A stretch of 64,000 bases of DNA, from contig CAZTGS010000002.1 of the NCBI GenBank assembly GCA_964613455.1, positions 43,677 to 107,676 of the forward strand, given 5' to 3'. Of the stretch, positions 24,302 through 32,839 are shown piece after piece (position 1 is the first letter of the stretch; every line of letters starts with the position of its first letter). The translations under genes were made by a program, and so were the position numbers. The notes beneath the pieces are model-generated. The model made no database searches, was not told where the DNA came from, and worked only from the letters and a program-made list of their open reading frames with translations. Origin of the DNA: SCGC-AAA076-P13 sp964613455. Lineage in GTDB: Bacteria; Pseudomonadota; Gammaproteobacteria; Magnimaribacterales; D2472.

Positions 24302-26167
24302 TTAAGTCAGCGAATCTAATTTAGACACCTTATCCATCCATTCCTGATCAACTATATCCACTTCATTTGATAACTCTAATTGATTTCTAATCAAGTCTTG
24401 TAAGTCATCAGTTGCGTTGTCTTTATATAATTCAGGATCTGCAAGTTTTAAGTTAGCTTCATCTAATTTATTATTCAATCTTAATAATCTTTTTTCTAGT
24501 TTAGATATTTCAATATTTAGAGATTTAATAATTTGAGTATTATCTTGTGGCTCAATAATATCTTTTTTAACTTTCCTCTTTGAATCTTTTTCCTTAGTAG
24601 AACTGATATCTAAAATATAATTTTTATAATCATTAAGATCTCCATTAAAGAGATCAACCTTGCCGTGATCTACTAAGTAGAATGAGTCAACTGAGCTATT
24701 TAATAAGTGCCTATCATGAGAAATAAGTAGAATAGCTCCTTTAAATGTTTGAAGTGCTATTGTTAAGGCATGCCTCATCTCCATATCTAAGTGATTGGTA
24801 GGCTCATCCATTAAAAGAATGTTTGGTTTTTGATAAGAGATAATTGCAAAAGCCAGTCTAGCCTTCTCTCCACCAGAAAAAAGATGTATTGGATCTTTAA
24901 CTTTATCCCCCTTAAAATTAAACCCTCCTAAGTATGTTCTTACTTGTTTTTCAGTCTTAGTTTCATCAAGTCTATATATGTGAGTGAATGCTGTAATTGA
25001 TAGATCTAAATCATCTACCTGATGCTGAGAGAAATAACCTACTCTAAAATTTGTTCCTACAGCTCTTTCCCCTTCAATAACTGGAATACTACCAACAATA
25101 CTCTTTATTAAAGTAGATTTGCCAGCACCATTTGGACCTAGCAAGCCAATTCTATCTCCAGGACAAATTGTTAAACTAATATTTGATAAAACAGGTAGGT
25201 CGTACCCGAGATCACTTTCACTAAGTGAGATAAGAGGATTCGATATTTTCTCAGTTTCTGTAATAGTAAAATTAAATGGTGAATCTATGTGTGCTGGAGC
25301 AATTAACTCCATCTTTTCTAAAGCCTTAACTCTGCTTTGAGCTTGTCTTGCCTTTGTAGCTTTGGCCTTAAATCTATTAATAAAACTTTGCATATGTGCA
25401 ACTTCTTTTTGTTGCTTAACAAAGTTGCTTTGAATTTCTGCCATTTTTGCAGCTCTTAGAATTTCAAATTGAGTATAGTTTCCAGAATAGAGTTCTATAG
25501 TTTGATGATACAAGTGAGCTATTGATGATACGCAGTCATCAAGAAAATCCCTGTCATGAGAAATTAATATTAAGGCGCCTGCAAATGATTTAATCCAGTT
25601 AGACAACCAAAGGATTGCATCTAAATCTAAATGATTTGTTGGCTCATCGAGCAACATTAAATCAGAAGGCTGCATTAATGTTTTAGCTAAATTCAATCTA
25701 ACGCGCCACCCTCCTGAGAAATTTTTTAAAGATTTATCAAAATCTTCTGACTTAAATCCCAAACCAACCATAAGTTGTTCTGCCTTTGACTTAGCTGAGT
25801 AACCATCTAATGAACCAAATATCTCATAAAGCTCAGCAAGTAATTCATATTTCTCATCCTTCTCAGCTAATTCAATCTCTTTTTGAATTTCTATTAACTT
25901 GTGATCTCCGGATAAAACGTAATCTAAGGCTATTTCATCAGATCCTGGTACCTCTTGGGCAAGGTATGAAATTCTTAAATCTGACGGGTAATTTACTGAA
26001 CTTTGATCAACTTCTATTTCATTTTTAATTACTTTAAATAAACTTGTTTTACCTGTTCCATTGGCACCAACAAGACCAACTTTTTGATGATGATGAATTG
26101 TTAACGATACATCATCAAATAATGTTTTACCGCCAAGAACTAGTTCTAAATTGTTAAATGAAAGCAT
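24302..26167 (-). CDS. yheS: ABC-F ATPase YheS-type
   Basis: Soluble ABC-F protein that binds the ribosome rather than a membrane partner. Two ATPase cassettes are present: Walker A GANGTGKT (34-41) and GPNGAGKS in the second half. Both have full signature (FSGGWRVRL, FSGGEKARL) and Walker B LLLDEPTNHLD-like motifs. The linker RFKAKATKARQAQSRVKALEKMELIAPAHIDSPF is close to E. coli YheS, and a C-terminal coiled coil follows, rich in Lys/Glu/Leu. 621 residues versus 637 in E. coli. Confidence 0.92.
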   Translation of the reverse strand: MLSFNNLELVLGGKTLFDDVSLTIHHHQKVGLVGANGTGKTSLFKVIKNEIEVDQSSVNYPSDLRISYLAQEVPGSDEIALDYVLSGDHKLIEIQKEIELAEKDEKYELLAELYEIFGSLDGYSAKSKAEQLMVGLGFKSEDFDKSLKNFSGGWRVRLNLAKTLMQPSDLMLLDEPTNHLDLDAILWLSNWIKSFAGALILISHDRDFLDDCVSSIAHLYHQTIELYSGNYTQFEILRAAKMAEIQSNFVKQQKEVAHMQSFINRFKAKATKARQAQSRVKALEKMELIAPAHIDSPFNFTITETEKISNPLISLSESDLGYDLPVLSNISLTICPGDRIGLLGPNGAGKSTLIKSIVGSIPVIEGERAVGTNFRVGYFSQHQVDDLDLSITAFTHIYRLDETKTEKQVRTYLGGFNFKGDKVKDPIHLFSGGEKARLAFAIISYQKPNILLMDEPTNHLDMEMRHALTIALQTFKGAILLISHDRHLLNSSVDSFYLVDHGKVDLFNGDLNDYKNYILDISSTKEKDSKRKVKKDIIEPQDNTQIIKSLNIEISKLEKRLLRLNNKLDEANLKLADPELYKDNATDDLQDLIRNQLELSNEVDIVDQEWMDKVSKLDSLT

Positions 26168-26236
26168 TGTGAGAATTTTAAAAAAGCTAGTGTATCAGAA
26201 GATAACTGGTATAAAACTTGTTATTGCAGCTTTATT

Positions 26237-26692
26237 CTAAATACTATTAATCCATTCATGGACGATATTTTCCTGTTTGTATCTATTTAAATCATCAACT
26301 AGGCCGACATCTATAAGATTATCAACAATCTCTTTAAGAGAGTCACCCTCTTTTGATAACCATTCTGCTGTTGCTCTTATTAATTTATCTTTAAACGTTT
26401 GTTTTTTTATTTCTTTAATATACTTTCTGCACTCATCGCAGAGTTCTTGGATTTTAATTAGAATTTCTTTTTGTCTATCTGGATTAACTTCAGGATAGAA
26501 ACCTAAGGCCCTCATGAGTTTGTATTGTGGTTCTGATGAATGCTCTAATAGATATTCAAAGAAATCAGCAGCTTGGTTGATATTTAGCTCGACTGTTTCT
26601 TTAGTGTCTCTATGAAGCATTATGCAATCATCTTGAAGTTGCTCTATCCACTCCTGAACTGATTGATCACTAATCTTAGCTAAAAATTCCAT
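26237..26692 (-). CDS. Uncharacterised helical protein, 151 residues
   Basis: Not recognised. The protein is acidic and predicted almost entirely alpha-helical, without signal or membrane segment; three cysteines are present (one at residue 23 and the pair in ELCDECRKYIKEIKKQ). It has its own gene space between yheS and a GC-rich intergenic island, on the minus strand. Codon use is like its neighbours. A tetratricopeptide-like or adaptor role is possible but nothing specific supports it. Confidence 0.6.
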   Translation of the reverse strand: MEFLAKISDQSVQEWIEQLQDDCIMLHRDTKETVELNINQAADFFEYLLEHSSEPQYKLMRALGFYPEVNPDRQKEILIKIQELCDECRKYIKEIKKQTFKDKLIRATAEWLSKEGDSLKEIVDNLIDVGLVDDLNRYKQENIVHEWINSI

Positions 26693-26784
26693 TAAATAAA
26701 TCCTTTGATAACAGCATGTTACAGCTTTATGCGAGATTGAGAAGTCATATAGAAAAAAGAAACTTTCTTCTTTTTGCTTTTACA

Positions 26785-26865
26785 TTTAAACTGCCATTTC
26801 TTTCAAGTACATCCTCTCCCTGGGAGCGACGGCCTCTATAGATGTTGTACTTGTTAGTTCAAGTT
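26785..26865. other. GC-rich structured intergenic element
   Basis: Inside the 263-base gap before the PAP2 gene, bases about 26800-26852 form a stem. AAGTACATC near 26802 pairs with GATG...TACTTG near 26841-26853 around an inner GC-rich segment (CTCCCTGGGAG then CGACGGCC). The G+C density is far above the surrounding A/T-rich sequence. No ORF with a standard start fits on either strand. It could be a small RNA or a cis-regulatory leader for the PAP2 gene (plus strand) or the 151-residue gene (minus strand). The strand cannot be decided here. Confidence 0.4.
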
Positions 26866-26955
26866 CGGTTGAGCTAATAATTTTATAGGTTGTGATTTAT
26901 TTATTCTTCTTGATAATATCAAAATAAAATAAAACTTCTTCAAAAGGTGTAACAA

Positions 26956-27816
26956 ATGAATTTTTGGAATGACTTGTCTTGGGTTGAGCCACTTCGCAAT
27001 CCATATTTAACTCCTATTTTTGAAAATATAACTCTATTAGGTTACCCATTATTTTTAGTTTTATTTATATCTTTTGGTTATTTTTTTTGGTCACCGGCAA
27101 GGTTTACGCGGGTAGCAATGTTGCTATTTATTTCTGGAATAATTAATAGTTTCTTAAAGGATTATTTTCAAGATCCTCGTCCAGCAATTGAATTTATGCT
27201 TGATCCAAAAGTTGGAACTTCATATGGGCTTCCAAGCGGACATGCCCAAATTGCCGTTACATTATGGGGGCTTCTTGCTTATGAATTAAAAAATAAATGG
27301 GCGACTGTAAGCTCTCTAATTCTAATTGCACTTATATGCTTTAGCAGACTATATTTGGGTGTTCATGACATGGGTGACATAATTTCAGGATTAGCTATTG
27401 GGATAACCATTTTACTACTATGGCATTTAGCTATTAACCAAAAAATATATGAAAAATTTAATTCCATAACATGGCTTTGTATAATTCTTTTGTTTCAACT
27501 AATTACATATCTATCTTATCCATTCCATGAGGGGCATGAACCTAGTGTATGGTCGTTTGGTGTAATGACAGGCTGGTATCTTGGATCATCAAACATTCAC
27601 TTGAATTTAAAGACTATAAAAAAACTTTTTATTTCTATTGTAAGTATAACTATGGTTTTCTTTACAATGATTTATATAACCCAACTTGAAGCAGCTAATA
27701 ATTTAACCGGAATCACTGGACTACTTATTAGCTACTCACTCGGCCTGCTATTTGCATTTATAGTTACATGGCTGATTCCAAGATTATGGAAATTTTTCAA
27801 TCTGGCCAGTCAATGA
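26956..27816 (+). CDS. PAP2-superfamily membrane phosphatase
   Basis: Integral membrane acid phosphatase of the PAP2 type, probably acting on a lipid phosphate such as phosphatidate, undecaprenyl diphosphate or phosphatidylglycerophosphate. All three motifs are present: KDYFQDPRP (68-76), PSGH (93-96), and SRLYLGVHDMGD (130-141) with Arg131 and His137. Several hydrophobic segments continue to the C-terminus (286 residues in all), more than the minimal PAP2 core. An AAAGGTG ribosome site precedes the ATG. Confidence 0.88.
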   Translation: MNFWNDLSWVEPLRNPYLTPIFENITLLGYPLFLVLFISFGYFFWSPARFTRVAMLLFISGIINSFLKDYFQDPRPAIEFMLDPKVGTSYGLPSGHAQIAVTLWGLLAYELKNKWATVSSLILIALICFSRLYLGVHDMGDIISGLAIGITILLLWHLAINQKIYEKFNSITWLCIILLFQLITYLSYPFHEGHEPSVWSFGVMTGWYLGSSNIHLNLKTIKKLFISIVSITMVFFTMIYITQLEAANNLTGITGLLISYSLGLLFAFIVTWLIPRLWKFFNLASQ

Positions 27817-27868
27817 ATCAGTTTTAAAAAAATGTTTTACATCTATAAATACTAGGTATTATTACAAT

Positions 27869-27952
27869 ATGACCAAATCTAAATTCGCTCTTATCTTAAT
27901 TCTATCTCTGATATTACCGGTAATTTTTATAAGATTTTTTATCGGACATTAA
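27869..27952 (+). CDS. Candidate 27-residue single-helix membrane micro-protein
   Basis: ATG at 27869 to TAA at 27952. The product begins MTKSKF and is then an uninterrupted Ile/Leu-rich hydrophobic helix ending RFFIGH, the charge layout of a tiny inner-membrane protein with a basic N-terminus. The ribosome site is weak (TAGG about 13 bases upstream). Family unknown. Support is limited to the membrane-like sequence and the companion micro-genes beside it. Confidence 0.4.
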   Translation: MTKSKFALILILSLILPVIFIRFFIGH

Positions 27953-27955
27953 ATT

Positions 27956-28054
27956 ATGTACGATGCATTTATTTACTTGGTAGTTGTTTAGGGTGCGATT
28001 ATAGGCCTTTGTATTAATCACACTCACCTTCGTGAAAATAACTTTAGGAATTAA
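27956..28054 (+). pseudogene. Micro-gene frame with an in-frame amber codon
   Basis: The frame runs from ATG 27956 to TAA 28052-28054, 32 sense-plus-stop positions, with a TAG at 27989-27991. Before the amber it encodes MYDAFIYLVVV, and after it GAIIGLCINHTHLRENNFRN. Together these would make one membrane helix followed by a polar tail, as in known small membrane proteins. The TAG may be a point mutation, a sequencing error, or recoding. It begins 3 bases after the preceding micro-gene and ends directly before the next. Confidence 0.4.
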
Positions 28055-28117
28055 ATGATTACTTTGCTTACATTGGGTCTTATGGGAATGCTCTATACTT
28101 TGAAAGGTTCTTCCTAA
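28055..28117 (+). CDS. Candidate 20-residue micro-protein
   Basis: ATG at 28055 immediately follows the stop of the previous frame, with AGGA placed 5 bases before it, a good ribosome site. It encodes MITLLTLGLMGMLYTLKGSS, a short hydrophobic helix with a Lys/Gly/Ser end. The placement and ribosome site are the main support; a 20-codon frame can easily occur by chance. Confidence 0.35.
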   Translation: MITLLTLGLMGMLYTLKGSS

Positions 28118-28132
28118 ATTGTTATTTAAAGA

Positions 28133-28213
28133 TTACTTAATATTATCTTTAACGACCCAATATAGAAGAGCAATAAATATGAGGTTTCCAATTATATAAA
28201 CTGAGTAATCCAT
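28133..28213 (-). CDS. Candidate 26-residue single-helix micro-protein
   Basis: On the minus strand, ATG at 28213 to TAA at 28133. It encodes MDYSVYIIGNLIFIALLYWVVKDNIK-type sequence of 26 residues: a hydrophobic helix flanked by an acidic start and a Lys/Asp end. No clear ribosome site is visible. It lies among the plus-strand micro-genes and is convergent with the 20-residue one. Confidence 0.4.
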   Translation of the reverse strand: MDYSVYIIGNLIFIALLYWVVKDNIK

Positions 28214-28303
28214 AGTCTTACTTTACCAATATACATAGCAAAGTTGGGATTTTATTTTTAAAGTTTATTAAAATAAATTAAAATTACTATGAGGTTATAA
28301 GAT

Positions 28304-28384
28304 ATGAGCAATTGGATTCACTTAGTTATTTACGGATGTCTTGCAATAGGAATATTCGTCTTTATGATAAATTTGGCCTATTGA
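28304..28384 (+). CDS. Candidate 26-residue single-helix micro-protein
   Basis: ATG at 28304 to TGA at 28384, preceded by GAGG 8 bases upstream, a convincing ribosome site. The product starts MSNWIHLVIYGCLAIGIF and continues hydrophobic to the end (MINLAY). The size, single helix and aromatic boundary residues resemble the small accessory subunits seen in respiratory oxidases such as CydX, but no family motif is recognisable. Confidence 0.5.
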   Translation: MSNWIHLVIYGCLAIGIFVFMINLAY

Positions 28385-28400
28385 GCCCAATAGAAATATT

Positions 28401-29630
28401 TTATAAATCTATTCCAGCTACATAAGCTGAGGCCCAGGCCCATTGGAAGTTAAAGCCACCAAGATGCCCGGTTACATCAAGGACCTCACCAATGAAATAT
28501 AGGCCTTTACGATTATTAACCTCCATTGTTTGTTGACTTATGTGCTTTGTATCAACTCCGCCTAATGTAACTTCTGCTGTTCTATAACCCTCCGTAGACG
28601 AAGGCTTTAGTAACCAATTATTTAATTTACTACCGATATATTCAATTTGAAAGTTAGACCATTCGCCAATTGGAGTTTCTGCAGTATTTTTCCAAAAAAG
28701 TAATTCTAATTCCGCAACCAAAGCTTTAGGCATATGATTATTTAAAATTGATCTAAGTAATAATTTTGAATTATTTAATTTTACAGTTTTAATATAATCG
28801 CTAGCATTTATGGTTGGAAACAAGTTTATAGATATCTCATCTCCCAAATTCCAATAACTAGATATCTGTAAAACAGCAGGACCGCTGAGACCTCTGTGCG
28901 TAAATAATAAATCTTCATTAAAGGTAGTTTTATTACTGGTAATTTCTACTCCAAGAGATATGCCAGAAAGTCTTTCACATATAGGCTTCATATAATCACT
29001 AAACATAAAAGGAACAAGGCCTGCTCTTAGATCTAATACGCTCAACCCAAACTGTTTTGCAAGCTCATATCCATATCCGCTCCCACCTAACGAAGGAACT
29101 GACAGTGCCCCTGTAGCTACAACTAATGACTTAGAATTACATGAGATTTGATGTGAACTATCTTTATCTTCGATAGATACATTTAGTTTATAAACCAATT
29201 CTGAATCAATAAATTTTATATCTGTTGGTGAGGCAAACTTTTTAATTTCAACTTTATATTTATCACATTCACTAATGAGCATATTAACAATATCTTTAGC
29301 AGAATTTATACAAAAAAGTTGTCCGTGTTTTTTAGTTTCATATTCAATGTCATAAGACTCTACTAGAGTTATAAAATCTTGAGCAGAATATCTACTTAAT
29401 GCTGATTTACAAAAATGCTCATTATCAGATAAAAAGTTCTCAGGCCTAACGTCAAAGTTTGTAAAATTACATCTACCGCCGCCAGACATCAATATCTTTT
29501 TGCCTAACTTGTTTGATTTTTCAAGAACTAAAACCTTGTTGCCATTTTTGGCTGCCGTAATGGCACAAAAAAGACCTGCTGCGCCGCCACCCAAAACAAT
29601 TGCATCATATGATTGATTATGATTTGTCAT
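28401..29630 (-). CDS. HI0933/YhiN-family FAD-dependent oxidoreductase
   Basis: Flavoprotein of the BaiN/YhiN family with unknown physiological substrate. The FAD dinucleotide motif GGGAAGL is at residues 14-20, followed by KLGKKILMSGGGRCNFTN, the family signature. The C-terminus has GGVDTKHISQQTMEV and ends LYFIGEVLDVTGHLGGFNFQWAWASAYVAG, which contacts FAD. The 409-residue length is typical. It lies 16 bases after the rhlE-like gene on the same strand. Confidence 0.9.
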   Translation of the reverse strand: MTNHNQSYDAIVLGGGAAGLFCAITAAKNGNKVLVLEKSNKLGKKILMSGGGRCNFTNFDVRPENFLSDNEHFCKSALSRYSAQDFITLVESYDIEYETKKHGQLFCINSAKDIVNMLISECDKYKVEIKKFASPTDIKFIDSELVYKLNVSIEDKDSSHQISCNSKSLVVATGALSVPSLGGSGYGYELAKQFGLSVLDLRAGLVPFMFSDYMKPICERLSGISLGVEITSNKTTFNEDLLFTHRGLSGPAVLQISSYWNLGDEISINLFPTINASDYIKTVKLNNSKLLLRSILNNHMPKALVAELELLFWKNTAETPIGEWSNFQIEYIGSKLNNWLLKPSSTEGYRTAEVTLGGVDTKHISQQTMEVNNRKGLYFIGEVLDVTGHLGGFNFQWAWASAYVAGIDL

Positions 29631-29646
29631 ACTAGTAATTTAACAG

Positions 29647-30876
29647 TTAACCTTTTCTATTTCGTGTCCTTTTTCTATAACCACCTTGATTATTAAATTT
29701 CTTTTTTGATTTTGGCGGATTGTCTTTAGAAGGCACGACATCAACTGGCTCAAATCCAGCAATTTCAACTCGTTCTAGTTTTTGATTAAGAAGTTTTTCA
29801 ATATCGAGTAATATTCGATACTCATCGATGCTCACTAAAGTTATAGCTTTCCCCTTATCACCGGCTCGTCCTGTTCTTCCTATTCTATGAACGTAATCTT
29901 TAGCGACAGTTGGGACATCAAAATTTATTACCTGCGACATCTTTTTAATGTCGATACCTCGTGCAGCTACATCTGTTGCCACAAGAATTCTAATTTTGTT
30001 ATTTTTAAAAGCTTCAAGAGCCTTCATTCTATTATTCTGAGTCTTATTACCATGAATAGCCTGAGATTTTATACCAACTTTGTCTAACTGTTTTTGAAGA
30101 CGATCTGCCCCATGCTTTGTTCTTGTAAAGACTAATGCTTGAGACCAATTTTCAGTTTCAATTAATTCAATTAAAAGCTCAGCCTTTCTTGATTTATCTA
30201 CAGGGTGAACATAATGCTCAATGTTTGCACCGGTTTCATTATCTGTTGTAACCGATATCTCAATTGCTTTCTCAGCAACTTCTTTTGCTAGAGCTCTAAA
30301 GGAGTTTGAGAATGTAGCTGTAAACATGAGATTTTGTCTTCTTTCTGGAAGCAGTTTCATTATTTTTTTAATATCATGAATAAACCCCATATCAAGCATT
30401 TGATCTGCTTCATCTAGAACAAATATTTCAATATTTTTAAAATTAACCGACTTTTGATTATATAAGTCTAATAGTCTTCCGGGAGTAGCGACAAGAACAT
30501 CTACACCTTTTCTTAGTTTAAGCTGTTGATTATGTATTCTAGCGCCTCCATAGACCGCCGTAGAGCGAATGCTAAGGTATTTGCTATAAGTATTAACACT
30601 TTCTCTTACTTGGGCAGCTAACTCACGTGTAGGCGTAAGAATCAGTGCTCTTAATTGATGTCCTTTGTATGCATTCTTTGGATCTGAAAGCTTACTCAAT
30701 ATAGGTAAAACAAATCCAGCTGTTTTACCGGTGCCAGTTTGAGCTGCAGCCATTACATCGCTATTATTTAATATAGTAGGTATTACCTCAGCCTGAATTG
30801 GTGTTGGTTTTTCGTATTTTTGGTCTTCTAGCGCTCTTAATATTGAGTCTGATAGATCCAGATCAGTAAATTTCAT
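29647..30876 (-). CDS. rhlE: DEAD-box RNA helicase, RhlE-like
   Basis: ATP-dependent RNA helicase probably active in ribosome assembly or RNA decay. It has the Q motif (KPTPIQAEVIP), Walker A AQTGTGKT (45-52), PTRELA (82-87), TPGR, DEAD (155-158), SAT-type motif FTATFSNS, and HRIGRTGRAG. A short basic tail (KSKKKFNNQGGYRKRTRNRKG) matches RhlE-type proteins. Motif III reads TAT rather than SAT. Its assignment to RhlE rather than SrmB or DbpA rests on overall similarity and the short tail. Confidence 0.88.
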   Translation of the reverse strand: MKFTDLDLSDSILRALEDQKYEKPTPIQAEVIPTILNNSDVMAAAQTGTGKTAGFVLPILSKLSDPKNAYKGHQLRALILTPTRELAAQVRESVNTYSKYLSIRSTAVYGGARIHNQQLKLRKGVDVLVATPGRLLDLYNQKSVNFKNIEIFVLDEADQMLDMGFIHDIKKIMKLLPERRQNLMFTATFSNSFRALAKEVAEKAIEISVTTDNETGANIEHYVHPVDKSRKAELLIELIETENWSQALVFTRTKHGADRLQKQLDKVGIKSQAIHGNKTQNNRMKALEAFKNNKIRILVATDVAARGIDIKKMSQVINFDVPTVAKDYVHRIGRTGRAGDKGKAITLVSIDEYRILLDIEKLLNQKLERVEIAGFEPVDVVPSKDNPPKSKKKFNNQGGYRKRTRNRKG

Positions 30877-30941
30877 TTATTCCTTTGTTCTATGTTCGAG
30901 GAGGTTACAGACAAGAACATAATCGGTCAATGATTAAAGAA

Positions 30942-31859
30942 TTAATCTATAACCATCAGGTCAGTAGCCAAAATAATATCACCAGAAAAATTAGCTTTGA
31001 CATCGTCAATAACTGACTCATCGGATGCGCCCCAAAACAATATGTGAGATAAAACTAATTTTGAGGGTTGAATTTTTTCAGCAAGCAATCCTAAATCAAT
31101 AGAGGATGTGTGATGTGCTTCGTGATAAATTTTCCAATCATCTGTTTTAGTTTTGAAGCCTTCTGATGAAAAAACCTCATGAACCAAAATATCAACTTTA
31201 TTAGCATAAGAAATTAGATTGGTACTAACTGCTGTATCTCCAGAAAATAGGATTCTTTTATCTTTAGATACAAACAAATAGCCAAACGAGTTTTTTAATC
31301 CACCATGATTATTATAAAAAGCAGTAACTTCGATATTAGTATCCTTAAATACAATCCCCTCTGAAATTTCTTCAACAATAGTTTTGTATCCAAACTCATT
31401 TGCAGGTTGTGATCCGTTTAATCGATAATCAATATCAAGCTTATAAGCATTAGTGATGTTTGAAGCCATATCCTTTAATCCTTTAGGTCCAAATAGATAT
31501 AGCGGCGAATCTCTGCCTAAAACCCAAGGGCTTAATATTAAATCAGATAGACCACCTGAGTGGTCAGAATGAATATGAGTTAAAAATGCATGTTTAATAT
31601 TTTCAAGTTCTAACTGAGGGAAGTCCCCTCCCCAAGTTGGTGACATGGCAGAAATCCTTCTAACTACTCCAGGACCAAAATCTATTATGTATGCACTATC
31701 ATTAACCACCACTGCATAAGCAGATCCATATCTATCTGGGTTAGGATTAGGAGTACCTGAGCCAAGAACAATTAATTTTGTATCAGCAAAAGTATTAAAA
31801 GAGAATCCAATTAAAAAAATTAAGTAAAAAATTTTAAACATATTAATCCGTGTATTCAT
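30942..31859 (-). CDS. Secreted metallo-beta-lactamase-fold hydrolase
   Basis: MBL-fold metal-dependent hydrolase with a signal peptide (residues about 7-25, ending FADTK), so it acts in the periplasm. The metal motif THIHSDHSGG is at 94-103; further ligands are likely His in NNHGG, Asp in FSGDTAVS and the late His in LSHILFWG. It resembles RNase Z/arylsulfatase-like MBL proteins; substrate unknown. The ATG at 31859 is preferred over an in-frame non-ATG start inside the hupE-like gene; ATG 31841 is also possible. Last gene of the DUF3604 cluster. Confidence 0.85.
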   Translation of the reverse strand: MNTRINMFKIFYLIFLIGFSFNTFADTKLIVLGSGTPNPNPDRYGSAYAVVVNDSAYIIDFGPGVVRRISAMSPTWGGDFPQLELENIKHAFLTHIHSDHSGGLSDLILSPWVLGRDSPLYLFGPKGLKDMASNITNAYKLDIDYRLNGSQPANEFGYKTIVEEISEGIVFKDTNIEVTAFYNNHGGLKNSFGYLFVSKDKRILFSGDTAVSTNLISYANKVDILVHEVFSSEGFKTKTDDWKIYHEAHHTSSIDLGLLAEKIQPSKLVLSHILFWGASDESVIDDVKANFSGDIILATDLMVID

Positions 31860-31876
31860 TAAATTTCTTAAGGTGA

Positions 31877-32839
31877 CTATTGAATAATACCAATTAGCCT
31901 GTCTATAAACCAATAAAAACCCATTCCTCCAATACAAACACTAGCAAATAGCCTTACCTCATCTAGGTAGTGTTTTTTTTCAAAAAAATAAATTAAAAAT
32001 AATGGGATTGGGATTAACAATATTTGTCCAAATTCAATACCAATATTAAAGAATGCTAGTGATAATAATATCTGATCATTGCTAATACCTATATCGGATA
32101 AGGCTCCAGCAAAACCTAGACCATGTAGTAAACCAAATACAAAAGCCATTAACCATGGTGTTTTTGAATATTTTTTAGATTCAATGATTTCAATTGCTAA
32201 ATAGATAATTGTTAGAGCAATTAAAACTTCAATAGCTTGTTGAGAAAATGAAATAAAACCAAGAACCGACAAGCCCAGAGTTATACTATGTGCAATGGTA
32301 AAAGCAGTAATTGTTTTAATTACATTAATGAAGCCTGTAATAAGAAAAAGAAGCCCTAATATAAATAAAATATGATCGGCGCCGTTTAACAAATGATTAA
32401 AACCAAGAGTAAGGTAAGCTGTTGGATATGCCTGCGAAGTAATTGGGATATAAATACTAGAATTTTGTAGATTCATTAATCCTTCGAAAGTTTCATTGTT
32501 ATCAAAATGAATAGTAACTAAAGCATCAGTTAAAACACTTAAATTGATAACTTCAATTGAGTTTCCTTTTAATGACGATGAACAATCTAATGATATTTTT
32601 TCGACAAGATATCTGCCTTGAATATAAGGATCTTTAGATGCTCTGGAGCAACTTTCTGGAAATACGATCTCGGCCCTTTGACCAATATTCTTAAATGGAT
32701 ACATCCAAGAAACTTCATAAACACTTTCATTCGCAGATTTCTGATCTATTACTAAATGTGCAGGATTAAATTCATGAGATTCTATATTTATAGAAAAAAA
32801 TAACACCAATGACAAAATAAAAAAAACAAGTCTTCTCAT
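31877..32839 (-). CDS. HupE/UreJ-family membrane protein
   Basis: Membrane protein of the HupE/UreJ type, a group linked to nickel or cobalt uptake. It has an N-terminal signal (FFSINIESHEF) and an exposed beta-rich domain of about 120 residues. The membrane part follows with FNHLLNGADHILFILGL (148-162), TAFTIAHSITLGL (178-190) and FGLLHGLGFAGAL. The histidine/aspartate motifs are the probable metal pathway. It sits between the rotamase gene (start adjacent to its 5' end) and the MBL gene. Confidence 0.85.
   Translation of the reverse strand: MRRLVFFILSLVLFFSINIESHEFNPAHLVIDQKSANESVYEVSWMYPFKNIGQRAEIVFPESCSRASKDPYIQGRYLVEKISLDCSSSLKGNSIEVINLSVLTDALVTIHFDNNETFEGLMNLQNSSIYIPITSQAYPTAYLTLGFNHLLNGADHILFILGLLFLITGFINVIKTITAFTIAHSITLGLSVLGFISFSQQAIEVLIALTIIYLAIEIIESKKYSKTPWLMAFVFGLLHGLGFAGALSDIGISNDQILLSLAFFNIGIEFGQILLIPIPLFLIYFFEKKHYLDEVRLFASVCIGGMGFYWFIDRLIGIIQ

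Larger units (their letters stand above)
27817..28400. other. 584-base stretch holding only micro-genes
   Basis: Between the PAP2 gene and the yhiN-like gene there is no ORF longer than 32 codons. The stretch holds four intact candidate micro-genes of 20-27 codons (27869, 28055 and 28304 on plus; 28213 on minus) and one 32-codon frame interrupted by an amber codon. All encode a hydrophobic segment of membrane-spanning length. No tRNA, repeat or strong terminator was seen. Confidence 0.55.

Noticed and set aside
26745..26858. A 37-codon minus-strand frame with protein-like content (NKYNIYRGRRSQGEDVLERN and on) over the GC-rich island
   Set aside because: It has no ATG, GTG or TTG between its bounding stops. 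Its CGT/CGC arginine codons are atypical here, and the same bases form a stable stem. A structured nucleic acid explains the composition better, so it is not listed as a gene.
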